Assembly (NCBI GenBank): GCA_900471515.1
Contig: UCFC01000010.1
Location: forward strand, 124,001-188,000
Source: Hyphomicrobiales bacterium
Lineage (GTDB): Bacteria; Pseudomonadota; Alphaproteobacteria; Rhizobiales; Rhizobiaceae
DNA: 64,000 nucleotides
Direction of reading: 5' to 3'
Part shown: positions 57,402 through 64,000 of the stretch, piece after piece
Layout of the letters: every line of letters begins with the position of its first letter
Numbering within the stretch: position 1 is the first letter of the stretch
The notes under the pieces: model-generated
What the model was told of the DNA's origin: nothing
What the model saw: the letters and a program-made list of their open reading frames with translations, nothing else
The model's database searches: none
Program-made: the position numbers and the translations under genes

Positions 57402-59531
57402 ATGGACATCGAAAGAACAGGCGCTCACTCGCGACAGACCCTCCTCCGCTACAGGAATGCGGTCCTTCTCGGTTGCACGGCGCTTGTCGCCCTCACACCT
57501 GGCGCGGTGCTCGGCCAGGACGGCGCGAATTCCGATACGGTCACACCTCTTGCGCCCATCGTGATCCAGGGCAGCGGCCTCGACACGGACAATGACTCGA
57601 AATCGATCGTTGCGACCAAGACCATCAGCGGCAACGGCATGGCGACCGATCTTCTCGACACGCCTGCTTCCGTCTCCGTCATCACATCGAAGGAAATCCA
57701 GGAGCGCGGCGCCCAGGACACCGAACAGGTTCTGCAATATACATCCGGTGTCACGACCGATTTCTACGGCTCGGACGACCGCTTCGACTATTTCAAGATC
57801 CGCGGCTTCGATGCCTATACCTATCGTGACGGCCTGACGCTCGGCGATCCCTTCGGCGGCATCCGCGAAGAGCCCTTCGCCTTTGAGCGCGTCGAAGTGC
57901 TGAAGGGCGCCAACTCCACCACTTTCGGCGTTTCCGATCCCGGCGGCGCCGTCAACTTCGTCACCAAGCGGCCGAAGAGCGAGCGCTTCGGCGAGGCCTA
58001 TGTCACCGGCGGCTCCTTCGACCATCGGGAGACCGGCGTCGATTTCGGCGACAATATCACCGAGGACGATACGTTCTCCTATCGCATCACCGGCAAGGTG
58101 AGGCGTGCCGACGACGAATATGACTATTCGCAGGACGACGAGAACTTCATCATGGGCGGCCTGACCTGGCGCCCGAGCGCCGATACCAATTTGACCGTGG
58201 TCTATGACCATCTGGACAAGAACGGCGTTCCAGGCGGCGGCGGTCATCCGGTCGGTTCGGACTTCGCGCGAAGCCGCTTCTTCGGCGAGCCTGATTTCAA
58301 CTACCGCGACATCAACAGAAACACGCTGAGCGTCATGTTCGACCACGACTTCGGTTCGGGCCTGACCTTGAGTTCGAATGCACGCTACAGCAATACCAAG
58401 AGCAATTTCGGCTACGCCTATATCTCGGCGACACCGACGAACGGCTCGACCATCGCCGATCGCGCCTTCTTCGCCAACGACCAGGCGGCAGAGAACTTCA
58501 TCATCGATACCCGCCTGCAATATGAGACGAATTTCGAGGATATCGACAGCCGCAGCCTTGTCGGTCTGCAGTACAATAACCTGCAATCCGACAATGACGG
58601 TTATTTCGGCGGCGCCCCCGGCATTGACTGGACAAACCCCGTCTATACCGGCGCGCCGGCCTCGGTTCCGCTCTACCAGAGCCTGACAAACGACCAGAAG
58701 ACGACGGCCCTCTATCTGCAGCAGGATCTCACTTTCTTCGACAGGCTGACCGCCTCCGTCGGACTGCGCAACGACTGGCTGGACCTGCAGCAGCAGGACA
58801 ACATGGCGGGCTCGACGACCGACGCCGATCTCAGCGAATTCACCAAACGCGCCGCATTGAGCTACAAGATTACCGATCAGGTCGCGACCTATGTCAGCTA
58901 CGCGGAATCGGTGCTTCCAGCCTCGCTGACGCTCGATCCCGAGCGCGGCGAACAATGGGAAGTCGGCGTCAAATACCGGCCCGACGAATTCCCCGCTCTC
59001 TTCAGCGCCGCAGTCTACGACCTGACCAAAAACAACATCACCCGCACCAACCCGGCAACCGGCTTCCAGGAGACGATCGGCGAGGTTCGCGTGCGCGGTA
59101 TCGACCTCGAGGCGAAGGCGGAGATTACCGACAATATCAGCCTGACGGCCGCCTATTCCTACATGGTTTCCGACATTGTCGAGAACGGCACGCTGGGCAA
59201 CGAGGGCAACGAGATGTCGTTCGTGCCCAACCACATCGCCTCGCTCTGGGTCAATTACGGCATTCCCGGCAACGGCTTCCGTGGCGACATGAACTTCGGC
59301 CTCGGTGCGCGCTACACAGGCTCCTATTATTTCAACGACGCCAACACCCAGTCGACGGGCAGCAGCATCATCTTCGATGCCGCCTTCAGCTACAAGATCC
59401 AGGAAAACACGTCCTTCGACGTCAACGTCAGCAATCTCTTTGATGAGAAGCATGTGGCCTATGGTGGCTTCGGTGCGGATTTTTACAATCCGGGTCGCGC
59501 CATCTACGCAACACTGCGCCAGACCTGGTAG
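57402..59531 (+). CDS. TonB-dependent siderophore receptor
   Basis: A 709-residue outer-membrane receptor. ATG 57402 is preferred (GGAACG upstream, signal peptide VLLGCTALVALTPGAVLGQ following); the open frame begins about 100 codons earlier without a site. A TonB-box-like TPLAPIVIQG precedes the plug, which has LLDTPASVSVITSKEIQER and FERVEVLKGANSTTFG. The 22-strand barrel ends in YNPGRAIYATLRQTW, with a terminal aromatic residue. It moves ferric siderophore into the periplasm for the divergently encoded ABC importer. The 327 bases between 57075 and 57401 hold only the promoter region described above. Confidence 0.94.
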   Translation: MDIERTGAHSRQTLLRYRNAVLLGCTALVALTPGAVLGQDGANSDTVTPLAPIVIQGSGLDTDNDSKSIVATKTISGNGMATDLLDTPASVSVITSKEIQERGAQDTEQVLQYTSGVTTDFYGSDDRFDYFKIRGFDAYTYRDGLTLGDPFGGIREEPFAFERVEVLKGANSTTFGVSDPGGAVNFVTKRPKSERFGEAYVTGGSFDHRETGVDFGDNITEDDTFSYRITGKVRRADDEYDYSQDDENFIMGGLTWRPSADTNLTVVYDHLDKNGVPGGGGHPVGSDFARSRFFGEPDFNYRDINRNTLSVMFDHDFGSGLTLSSNARYSNTKSNFGYAYISATPTNGSTIADRAFFANDQAAENFIIDTRLQYETNFEDIDSRSLVGLQYNNLQSDNDGYFGGAPGIDWTNPVYTGAPASVPLYQSLTNDQKTTALYLQQDLTFFDRLTASVGLRNDWLDLQQQDNMAGSTTDADLSEFTKRAALSYKITDQVATYVSYAESVLPASLTLDPERGEQWEVGVKYRPDEFPALFSAAVYDLTKNNITRTNPATGFQETIGEVRVRGIDLEAKAEITDNISLTAAYSYMVSDIVENGTLGNEGNEMSFVPNHIASLWVNYGIPGNGFRGDMNFGLGARYTGSYYFNDANTQSTGSSIIFDAAFSYKIQENTSFDVNVSNLFDEKHVAYGGFGADFYNPGRAIYATLRQTW

Positions 59532-59538
59532 CCGGCCG

Positions 59539-59566
59539 GTCCCGTTCGCATCCCTGCGGACGGGAC
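59539..59566. terminator. Hairpin between convergent receptor and AraC genes
   Basis: GTCCCGTTCGC and GCGGACGGGAC pair with one internal mismatch around a 6-base loop, just after the receptor stop. It can work in both directions for the convergent genes. No strong T-run is present. Confidence 0.45.
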
Positions 59567-59582
59567 GACCTCCCCCTCAGAG

Positions 59583-60575
59583 CTAACGGATCTGCCGCAT
59601 CCGCCGCCAGGCAGCCGGCGTATCGCCGGCGATCTGACGGAAGACCTTGGTCAGATGCGCCTGATCGGAAAAACCGAGCTGGGCGGCGATATCGGCGACG
59701 GCGATATCGCTTTCGACGAGCAGCCGCTTGGCATGATCGATGCGTTTTCCAAGCTGCCACTGCAGCGGCGTTTTGCCGGTCGTCTGTTTGAAAACGTTGG
59801 AAAACCAGCTTTCCGACAGGCCGACGATCTCTGCCATCTCGGCAACGGTCAGGCGGCAATCGCTCGGCCTGTCGATCCGCGCGATCAGTTTGTTCATCTG
59901 CGCCTGCGTCAGCCTTCCGTTCGGCTGCTCGCCACCCTGGCGGGGAATATCCAGGAGACCGCTGACGATGCTGCCGACAAGGCTCTCGCCATAAATCTCG
60001 TGTCTCGACGGGCTGGAGACCTCGTCGACGACAAGGCGGGCAAGCGTTTCGATGGCTCGAGTGTCCTGCATCTCGACCGAATTGCGCAGCGCCGTCATCG
60101 CCGCCGAATTGCCGACCGACGGCGCGAGGTATCGCAGCAGCCGGTCCTTGTGCATGTGCAGATTGAGGTGGGAGAAGCGGTGCGTCGTGCCGCTCGTCGT
60201 CCACATGGGCATGCCGGGCGGAACATAGACGGCTCGCGTCATCGGCCTGTAATGCTGCTGAAAATCGCCATCCCGGTTCGACATGCGGATCTGGGACGAG
60301 ACATCGCTGAAGAAAATCATGATGCGCGGATCGTCAGAGAGGTAGTAGCCCCTCGCCCCGGATTGGCTTTCGGCTTCCCAGAAGACGCTGACGAGACCGT
60401 CGAACTGGCGCCATTTGGCCGGCGCCATGACCCGGATGCCTTCGGTGTGCCAGACCATGGAATGCCAGAAACTCAATATTGGGATCCATCCTTGCTCGGC
60501 ATGATCGCGCCCGTCCGAAAGGCGGAGACGCCCGCTGCAGCCATTATCCCGACGGCCTTCCGAGGGCGATATCAC
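59583..60575 (-). CDS. AraC-family transcriptional regulator of siderophore locus
   Basis: A regulator of up to 330 residues with an N-terminal ligand region (WTTSGTTHRFSHLNLHMHKD) and a C-terminal AraC/XylS DNA-binding domain (LTVAEMAEIVGLSESWFSNV then FSDQAHLTKVFRQIAGDTP). The start is uncertain: GTG 60575 has AGGAAAAGC upstream, while ATG 60458 and ATG 60428 would give products nearer the usual size. AraC regulators next to siderophore receptors often sense the siderophore and activate its uptake genes, which is the likely role here. Confidence 0.88.
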   Translation of the reverse strand: MISPSEGRRDNGCSGRLRLSDGRDHAEQGWIPILSFWHSMVWHTEGIRVMAPAKWRQFDGLVSVFWEAESQSGARGYYLSDDPRIMIFFSDVSSQIRMSNRDGDFQQHYRPMTRAVYVPPGMPMWTTSGTTHRFSHLNLHMHKDRLLRYLAPSVGNSAAMTALRNSVEMQDTRAIETLARLVVDEVSSPSRHEIYGESLVGSIVSGLLDIPRQGGEQPNGRLTQAQMNKLIARIDRPSDCRLTVAEMAEIVGLSESWFSNVFKQTTGKTPLQWQLGKRIDHAKRLLVESDIAVADIAAQLGFSDQAHLTKVFRQIAGDTPAAWRRMRQIR

Positions 60576-60721
60576 GCTTTTCCTATCGCCTTCTAAGGCA
60601 AAAATAACATGAGTTCAATTATCATGTTTATCGATGTCCCGGCGGCATCAGCGTTCAGTCCGAGCGACACCCGCAGAACCCGAGAAGAGCCGACTGAGAT
60701 TGATGGAGACTGTGGCTGCCG

Positions 60722-60881
60722 CCGAAAACGAACAAGGCGTCTGCCGGGGGAGGAGATCCAGCAGACGCCTTCTATGAGGCATGGCGACGGGAGGAGGATG
60801 TCGCCACGTAGACGCCGGCCCGGGAGGAGGTAGGCCGCGTCTGAGACGAAGCGACGAGGGAGGAGTTTCATCGCTTCGTTG
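60722..60881 (-). ncRNA. Putative small RNA with four anti-Shine-Dalgarno hairpin loops (cuckoo/alpha-r14-like)
   Basis: On the minus strand four consecutive stem-loops each expose CUCCUCCC. Stem 1: ACGAAGCGA/TCGCTTCGT (60879-60846). Stem 2: AGACGCGGCC/GGCCGGCGTCT (60842-60810). Stem 3: TGGCGAC/GTCGCCA (60806-60782). Stem 4: AAGGCGTCTGC/GCAGACGCCTT (60771-60734), followed by GTTCGTTTTCG, a terminator-like end. A TATATT box at 60893-60888 with a weak CTAGCA 18 bases upstream could start it near 60881. Loops of CCUCCUCCC in stacked hairpins characterise cuckoo and alpha-r14 (NfeR1-type) RNAs of Alphaproteobacteria, which block ribosome binding sites of many importer mRNAs. Four copies in one RNA would be more than the three I know of in alpha-r14. 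The open frames here are shadows. Confidence 0.72.
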
Positions 60882-60974
60882 ACTTGGAATATAGGCCGAT
60901 GGCTGCCAGTCTGCTAGGCACATATTTGCAAGGGTGCCATGCGCTATGCGTTGAGCGAAGAGCTCTCCGGACAC

Positions 60975-61011
60975 AAAAAACGCGCCCGCCTTCCTCAGGC
61001 GAGCGCGTTTT
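60975..61011 (-). terminator. Terminator after the DUF1127 gene
   Basis: On the minus strand ACGCGCTCGCC pairs with GGCGGGCGCGT around TGAGGAA, followed by TTTTTT at 60980-60975. This is a classic intrinsic terminator 20 bases after the DUF1127 stop and separates that gene from the small RNA. Confidence 0.85.
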
Positions 61012-61030
61012 GCATTCATAAGAGCCGCTC

Positions 61031-61177
61031 TTAGCGGCCGATGGCAGCGCGTGCGACGTCGCGGATATCACCACGAGCAATGCCCAGGTCGTTCAGTTCG
61101 CGGCTCGACATACGGCCAAGCTCAGTAACGGTTTGACGGTACTTGCGCCAGTTGTTGAAAGTGCGTGCGATGTTCAT
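61031..61177 (-). CDS. DUF1127-family small protein (48 aa)
   Basis: The 48-residue product reads MNIARTFNNWRKYRQTVTEL, then GRMSSRELNDLGIARGDIRD and VARAAIGR. This is the DUF1127 (YjiS-like) family: a basic N-terminus, an RELxDxGxxRxDI core and an Ala/Gly-rich end. AGGGGA lies seven bases before ATG 61177. In Rhizobiales such proteins bind RNA, interact with RNA turnover and affect phosphate and carbon metabolism. It ends in a strong terminator. Its position beside a candidate small RNA is worth noting. Confidence 0.92.
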   Translation of the reverse strand: MNIARTFNNWRKYRQTVTELGRMSSRELNDLGIARGDIRDVARAAIGR

Positions 61178-61433
61178 TGCAATCCCCTTTCCGTGGGTCC
61201 AGCGACAGCTGCCAGTTAGCGGCGCTTCGTTCGCTTTGATGAGAAATATATAATATGGGCCGGTGGAAATGAGTAGCGTTCAGACCACAGCGCACCTATG
61301 CATTTTACGCATGGCGCGACGATGAAGTGGCATCTTCGGAGGCAGGCGCCTATCCGTGAGTATAGTTGAAGGAGGCGAGCCGAAATCCCACGTGAAGACT
61401 GCGATCCTCCAAAGCCGATCAGGGGTACATTCG

Positions 61434-61745
61434 ATGTCCAGCTCAGTCTGCGAAACCTATCCTGGAATATGCAGCAAATCCCGCCTCGCTCACCCTCGCC
61501 CCGTCCGCCTCTTCCATCCCGCAAACGACAACAGACAGAATGCGACCCGGCCAGCCATCGTCGATCTGCCTGCCAGTCTTCCGCTGCCCGCGGCCAATCC
61601 GATATCTGTCGTGGAAGTCGGATCGGCGGTTTCCCTGCTGGGGCTGCTCATCTTCGCCGCCCATGAGGAAATCACGGCCGCCGCCCCCGCGATCGCCTCC
61701 GCTCTCCAACGGTTTCTCGCAAACGCGCCGGCCGCCCTCTGGTAG
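61434..61745 (+). CDS. Small protein with one membrane segment (103 aa)
   Basis: ATG 61434 has AGGGGT about nine bases upstream; the open frame starts earlier at 61356 without a site. The N-terminal half is polar and contains LFHPANDNRQN, a PANDN block seen in other short rhizobial proteins. Residues about 67-88 (ISVVEVGSAVSLLGLLIFAA) form one membrane helix, followed by a short Ala-rich tail. No family is recognised. It is a plausible inner-membrane orphan. Confidence 0.55.
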   Translation: MSSSVCETYPGICSKSRLAHPRPVRLFHPANDNRQNATRPAIVDLPASLPLPAANPISVVEVGSAVSLLGLLIFAAHEEITAAAPAIASALQRFLANAPAALW

Positions 61746-61817
61746 CGCAGCATCTCATCCTATTGCAAAGCTTGCCCGGATGCCCCAAGTGCAAGTGGGC
61801 AGCGCTGGACATGACTG

Positions 61818-62735
61818 ATGATCTTCAACGATTCACGGCTGACGATCGGTGTCGTTCTCCCGATACAGGAGCGACAGCGGCACGATATCGACTTCGGCCT
61901 TCAGCTGGAGCTTGCGCACCGCGCCGATGAGCTCGGCTTCTCGGCAATATGGGTCCGCGACGTTCCCCTGAACAGCGCCGCCTATCCGGACCCCGTCGGG
62001 CATTCCGACCCATGGGTGCTGCTCGGCGCATTGGCGGCATCCACCCGCTCGATCGCATTGGCGACTGGCGCAATCGTTCTGCCCCTGCGTCATCCGCTTC
62101 ATGTGGCCAAAGCCGCCCTGTCGATGGATGTCTTGTCATCGGGCAGGTTCGTGCTCGGCCTCGGTTCCGGCGACCGTCCGTCGGAATTCGCTGCCTTCGA
62201 CCGCAATGTCGATGTCCGCCGGGAATTGTTTCGGTCAAACTGGGCCGCACTCGTCAATGCGCTGGAGGGACGTCTCGGCCAGACAGGCGAGAACCGGTTC
62301 GATATCCGCCCGCGCAGCGGGCGCAGCGTTCCACTGGTCGCCGTCGGCTCATCCTCGCAGTCGCTCGAATGGATCGCCAGAAACGCCGGTGCCTGGATGA
62401 CGTACCACCGGCCCCTTGCCGCCCAGAAGGACCGGATAGCCCTGTGGCACGGGGCTGTGCAGCGCACCACCACCGAGTTCCGCGGCATGGGGCAGGCCAT
62501 GGCTCTCGATCTTCTGGATACGCCATCCGACCGTATCGACGATATCAATCTTGGATATCGAGCCGGACCGGAGGGACTGTTTGCCGCTCTCACCGCCCTG
62601 CGCAATCTCGGCGTTCACCACGTTGCCTTCAACCTGCTCGTCGATGGACGCAAGGCCTTTAGCGATCTCGAGATCATCGCACGAGAGGTTTTGCCGCGAC
62701 TGGAGCAGGCCACCGAGTTGCAGGTATCGCGATAG
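61818..62735 (+). CDS. LLM-class flavin-dependent oxidoreductase
   Basis: A 305-residue luciferase-like monooxygenase-fold protein (F420 or FMN type). The start TIGVVLPIQERQRHDIDFGL, RADELGFSAIWVRDVPLNSA and HPLHVAKAALSMDVLSSGRF then VLGLGSGDRPSEFAAF are typical of the family. It resembles the small-size LLM subfamily TIGR03571. The substrate is unknown; members oxidise alkanes, sulfonates or aldehydes. It is convergent with the DUF1194 gene. Confidence 0.87.
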   Translation: MIFNDSRLTIGVVLPIQERQRHDIDFGLQLELAHRADELGFSAIWVRDVPLNSAAYPDPVGHSDPWVLLGALAASTRSIALATGAIVLPLRHPLHVAKAALSMDVLSSGRFVLGLGSGDRPSEFAAFDRNVDVRRELFRSNWAALVNALEGRLGQTGENRFDIRPRSGRSVPLVAVGSSSQSLEWIARNAGAWMTYHRPLAAQKDRIALWHGAVQRTTTEFRGMGQAMALDLLDTPSDRIDDINLGYRAGPEGLFAALTALRNLGVHHVAFNLLVDGRKAFSDLEIIAREVLPRLEQATELQVSR

Positions 62736-62751
62736 CCTGCGGGCTGGCGAG

Positions 62752-63537
62752 CTAGCGATCGAAGAAATTCTGCCAAAGCTTCTCACCGACAAGGCAGTCC
62801 GTCGTCGGCTGGTTCATCGCAATTTCGCGGATCTGTTCCGGCTCTTCGAGCCCGCTGATCTCCCAGACCAGCTTCCTGCGCACGGCCACGGCGAAATCCT
62901 CGATCTTGTGGACCGGCAAAACGAATGAGCCGGGGCCGCCGATCACGCAATCGCCGTAATATTTGTCGAGCCCCTCGGGCACATCGGACGGCCGCAACAT
63001 AATGGCAAGGCCGTTGATGATGATGCCCGCCTCCAAAGCGGCATCGCGCGCCGGAGTGACGGGGTCGCCGGAATTGTTGGGGCCGTCGCCGGAGACGTCG
63101 ATCACTTCGCGATTGCCCTTGTAAGGGCTGGCGGCAAGCATTGACGCGCCTTGAACGATCGCAGCGGATATGGACGTGCGGCGCTGGGTGGCGATCGGTC
63201 GGGCTTCCAGTTTGTCGGCAAAATCCTGCGCATCCTTTTCCGTCTCGATCACCTGCCAATCGAGCACGGAACCGGGCACGACATAGCCGGCCCACTCAAA
63301 ATAACTGATGGCGATCCGCCCGGTCAGCCCGCCTTTCACGGCATCGAGGAACTCCTTGTGCCGCAACGCCTCGACATAGCCTTCTCGCTGGATGCGAACC
63401 TCTTCATAATCCATCGAGCGGGAGGTATCGACGGCCAGCACCAGTTCGACATCGACTTCGTTTTGGCCTGATTGTGCGAGCGTGGCGGCAGCGCCGGACA
63501 GGCTCGCGAGCATCGCAAGTGTTGTCAGCATCATCAC
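62752..63537 (-). CDS. DUF1194-family von Willebrand-type exported protein
   Basis: A 261-residue exported protein. The signal peptide (MLTTLAMLASLSGAAATLAQ) is cleaved near residue 23. The mature part is a von Willebrand factor A-like domain with the metal-ion-dependent adhesion site start LVLAVDTSRSMDYEE (DxSxS, about 37-41) and the later VSGDGPNNSGDPVTPAR. It is the DUF1194 family, whose members are periplasmic and of unknown function. The metal site is complete, so ligand or protein binding is expected. Confidence 0.9.
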   Translation of the reverse strand: MMMLTTLAMLASLSGAAATLAQSGQNEVDVELVLAVDTSRSMDYEEVRIQREGYVEALRHKEFLDAVKGGLTGRIAISYFEWAGYVVPGSVLDWQVIETEKDAQDFADKLEARPIATQRRTSISAAIVQGASMLAASPYKGNREVIDVSGDGPNNSGDPVTPARDAALEAGIIINGLAIMLRPSDVPEGLDKYYGDCVIGGPGSFVLPVHKIEDFAVAVRRKLVWEISGLEEPEQIREIAMNQPTTDCLVGEKLWQNFFDR

Positions 63538-63755
63538 TTCCCATCACTGCGTCATGCCTGGAACTCTAACACAGCTTGGCGCAACGGCGACTGTTGCCGG
63601 AAAGCATTCTGTCAAATTTCGGTGATGTGGGGTGCCGTCGAAGGAACGGGCGGCATTTGAGCAGGCGTGCCTCGCGACCGGCTTCACCACTTGTGAAGAA
63701 CTCATAGCCATTCTGCGGGACACTTGGCGATTCGCCCAGCAATGACGGAGATAGC

Positions 63756-63998
63756 ATGCCGCTTCTGCAGTTTCCCGCCGACCGACGCACAGCCGATATC
63801 AGGCGCTGCGCCGAGGCCCTTCAGAACCTTCACGGCGAGGCCGCCAACCGCTTCTGGCGGTCGGAGATGGCCGGGTTCGCAGCCAATTTAAGAGAACAGG
63901 GCTGCAGCGATGCCGAGCTTTCGCGGCAGGCCGCCCTGTTCATGGATGCGGTACAGATGGAGCTTCAGGTCGTCTACGCCGCAGCAGCAGAGCGGTAA
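63756..63998 (+). CDS. DUF6074-family small protein (80 aa)
   Basis: An 80-residue protein starting MPLLQFPADRRTADIRRCAE, with ALQNLHGEAANRFWRSEM and a helical C-terminus QAALFMDAVQMELQVVYAAA. This matches the DUF6074 family of short, mostly rhizobial proteins of unknown function. CGGAG is five bases before the ATG. It ends two bases before the window edge, with the stop inside. Confidence 0.8.
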   Translation: MPLLQFPADRRTADIRRCAEALQNLHGEAANRFWRSEMAGFAANLREQGCSDAELSRQAALFMDAVQMELQVVYAAAAER

Positions 63999-64000
63999 GA

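Noticed and set aside
60593..60871. Short open frames on both strands over the hairpin region (also 60609-60833 plus)
   Set aside because: Arg/Pro-rich low-complexity translations with no ribosome site; the sequence is better explained by four RNA hairpins.

Overview
The window looks like chromosomal DNA of a fast-growing Rhizobium/Agrobacterium-type alphaproteobacterium. The support is a complete cyclic beta-1,2-glucan synthase (NdvB/ChvB) of family length, a rhizobial flagellin C-terminus, many solute-binding-protein ABC importers, a RirA-type iron motif, and small proteins of families common in Hyphomicrobiales (DUF982, DUF1127, DUF6074). GC content is high and even. I see no insertion sequence, prophage, integrase, CRISPR array, tRNA or rRNA. 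The species cannot be fixed from this sequence alone.

Layout. 1-1.9 kb: end of a flagellin gene, a class III adenylate cyclase and a small protein. 1.9-10.2 kb (minus strand): a seven-gene operon with a complete peptide-type ABC importer wrapped around an amidohydrolase, a RidA-type deaminase and a SelA-like PLP enzyme; these suggest uptake, deacylation and deamination of an N-acylated amino compound. 10.4-15 kb: a drug/metabolite exporter, a ROK repressor with a palindrome upstream, and a GH20 hexosaminidase. 15-16.9 kb: a gene-poor stretch with inverted repeats, an Lrp regulator divergent from a DUF2000 protein, and a gene remnant. 16.9-20 kb: an autotransporter adhesin. 20.2-21.9 kb: a SRPBCC protein and a second adenylate cyclase. 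21.9-30.4 kb: NdvB. 30.7-33.2 kb: nitric-oxide detoxification (flavohemoglobin, a globin-DUF1971 fusion, divergent NsrR with two NsrR-like sites).

33.2-40.8 kb: LacI regulator divergent from an alpha-L-rhamnosidase and a four-gene sugar ABC importer (rhamnoside use). 40.8-48.4 kb: acylphosphatase, an AraC regulator divergent from a second sugar importer that ends in a Gfo/Idh/MocA-aldo/keto reductase fusion. 48.5-52 kb: small proteins, a siderophore-interacting reductase, DUF982 and a lytic transglycosylase. 52-60.6 kb: a siderophore locus (binding protein, two permeases, ATPase and a frameshifted DUF2218-SIP reductase on minus; a TonB receptor on plus; an IRO-type box between them; an AraC regulator downstream). 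60.7-64 kb: a probable small RNA with four hairpins that each expose an anti-Shine-Dalgarno CUCCUCCC loop, then DUF1127, a small membrane protein, a luciferase-like oxidoreductase, a DUF1194 von Willebrand protein and DUF6074.

The most notable items are the four-hairpin anti-SD RNA (60722-60881, minus), the amidohydrolase/SelA-like/RidA/peptide-importer operon, the oxidoreductase fusion, and the single-base frameshift in the siderophore reductase. All calls come from reading the sequence; no database search was run.
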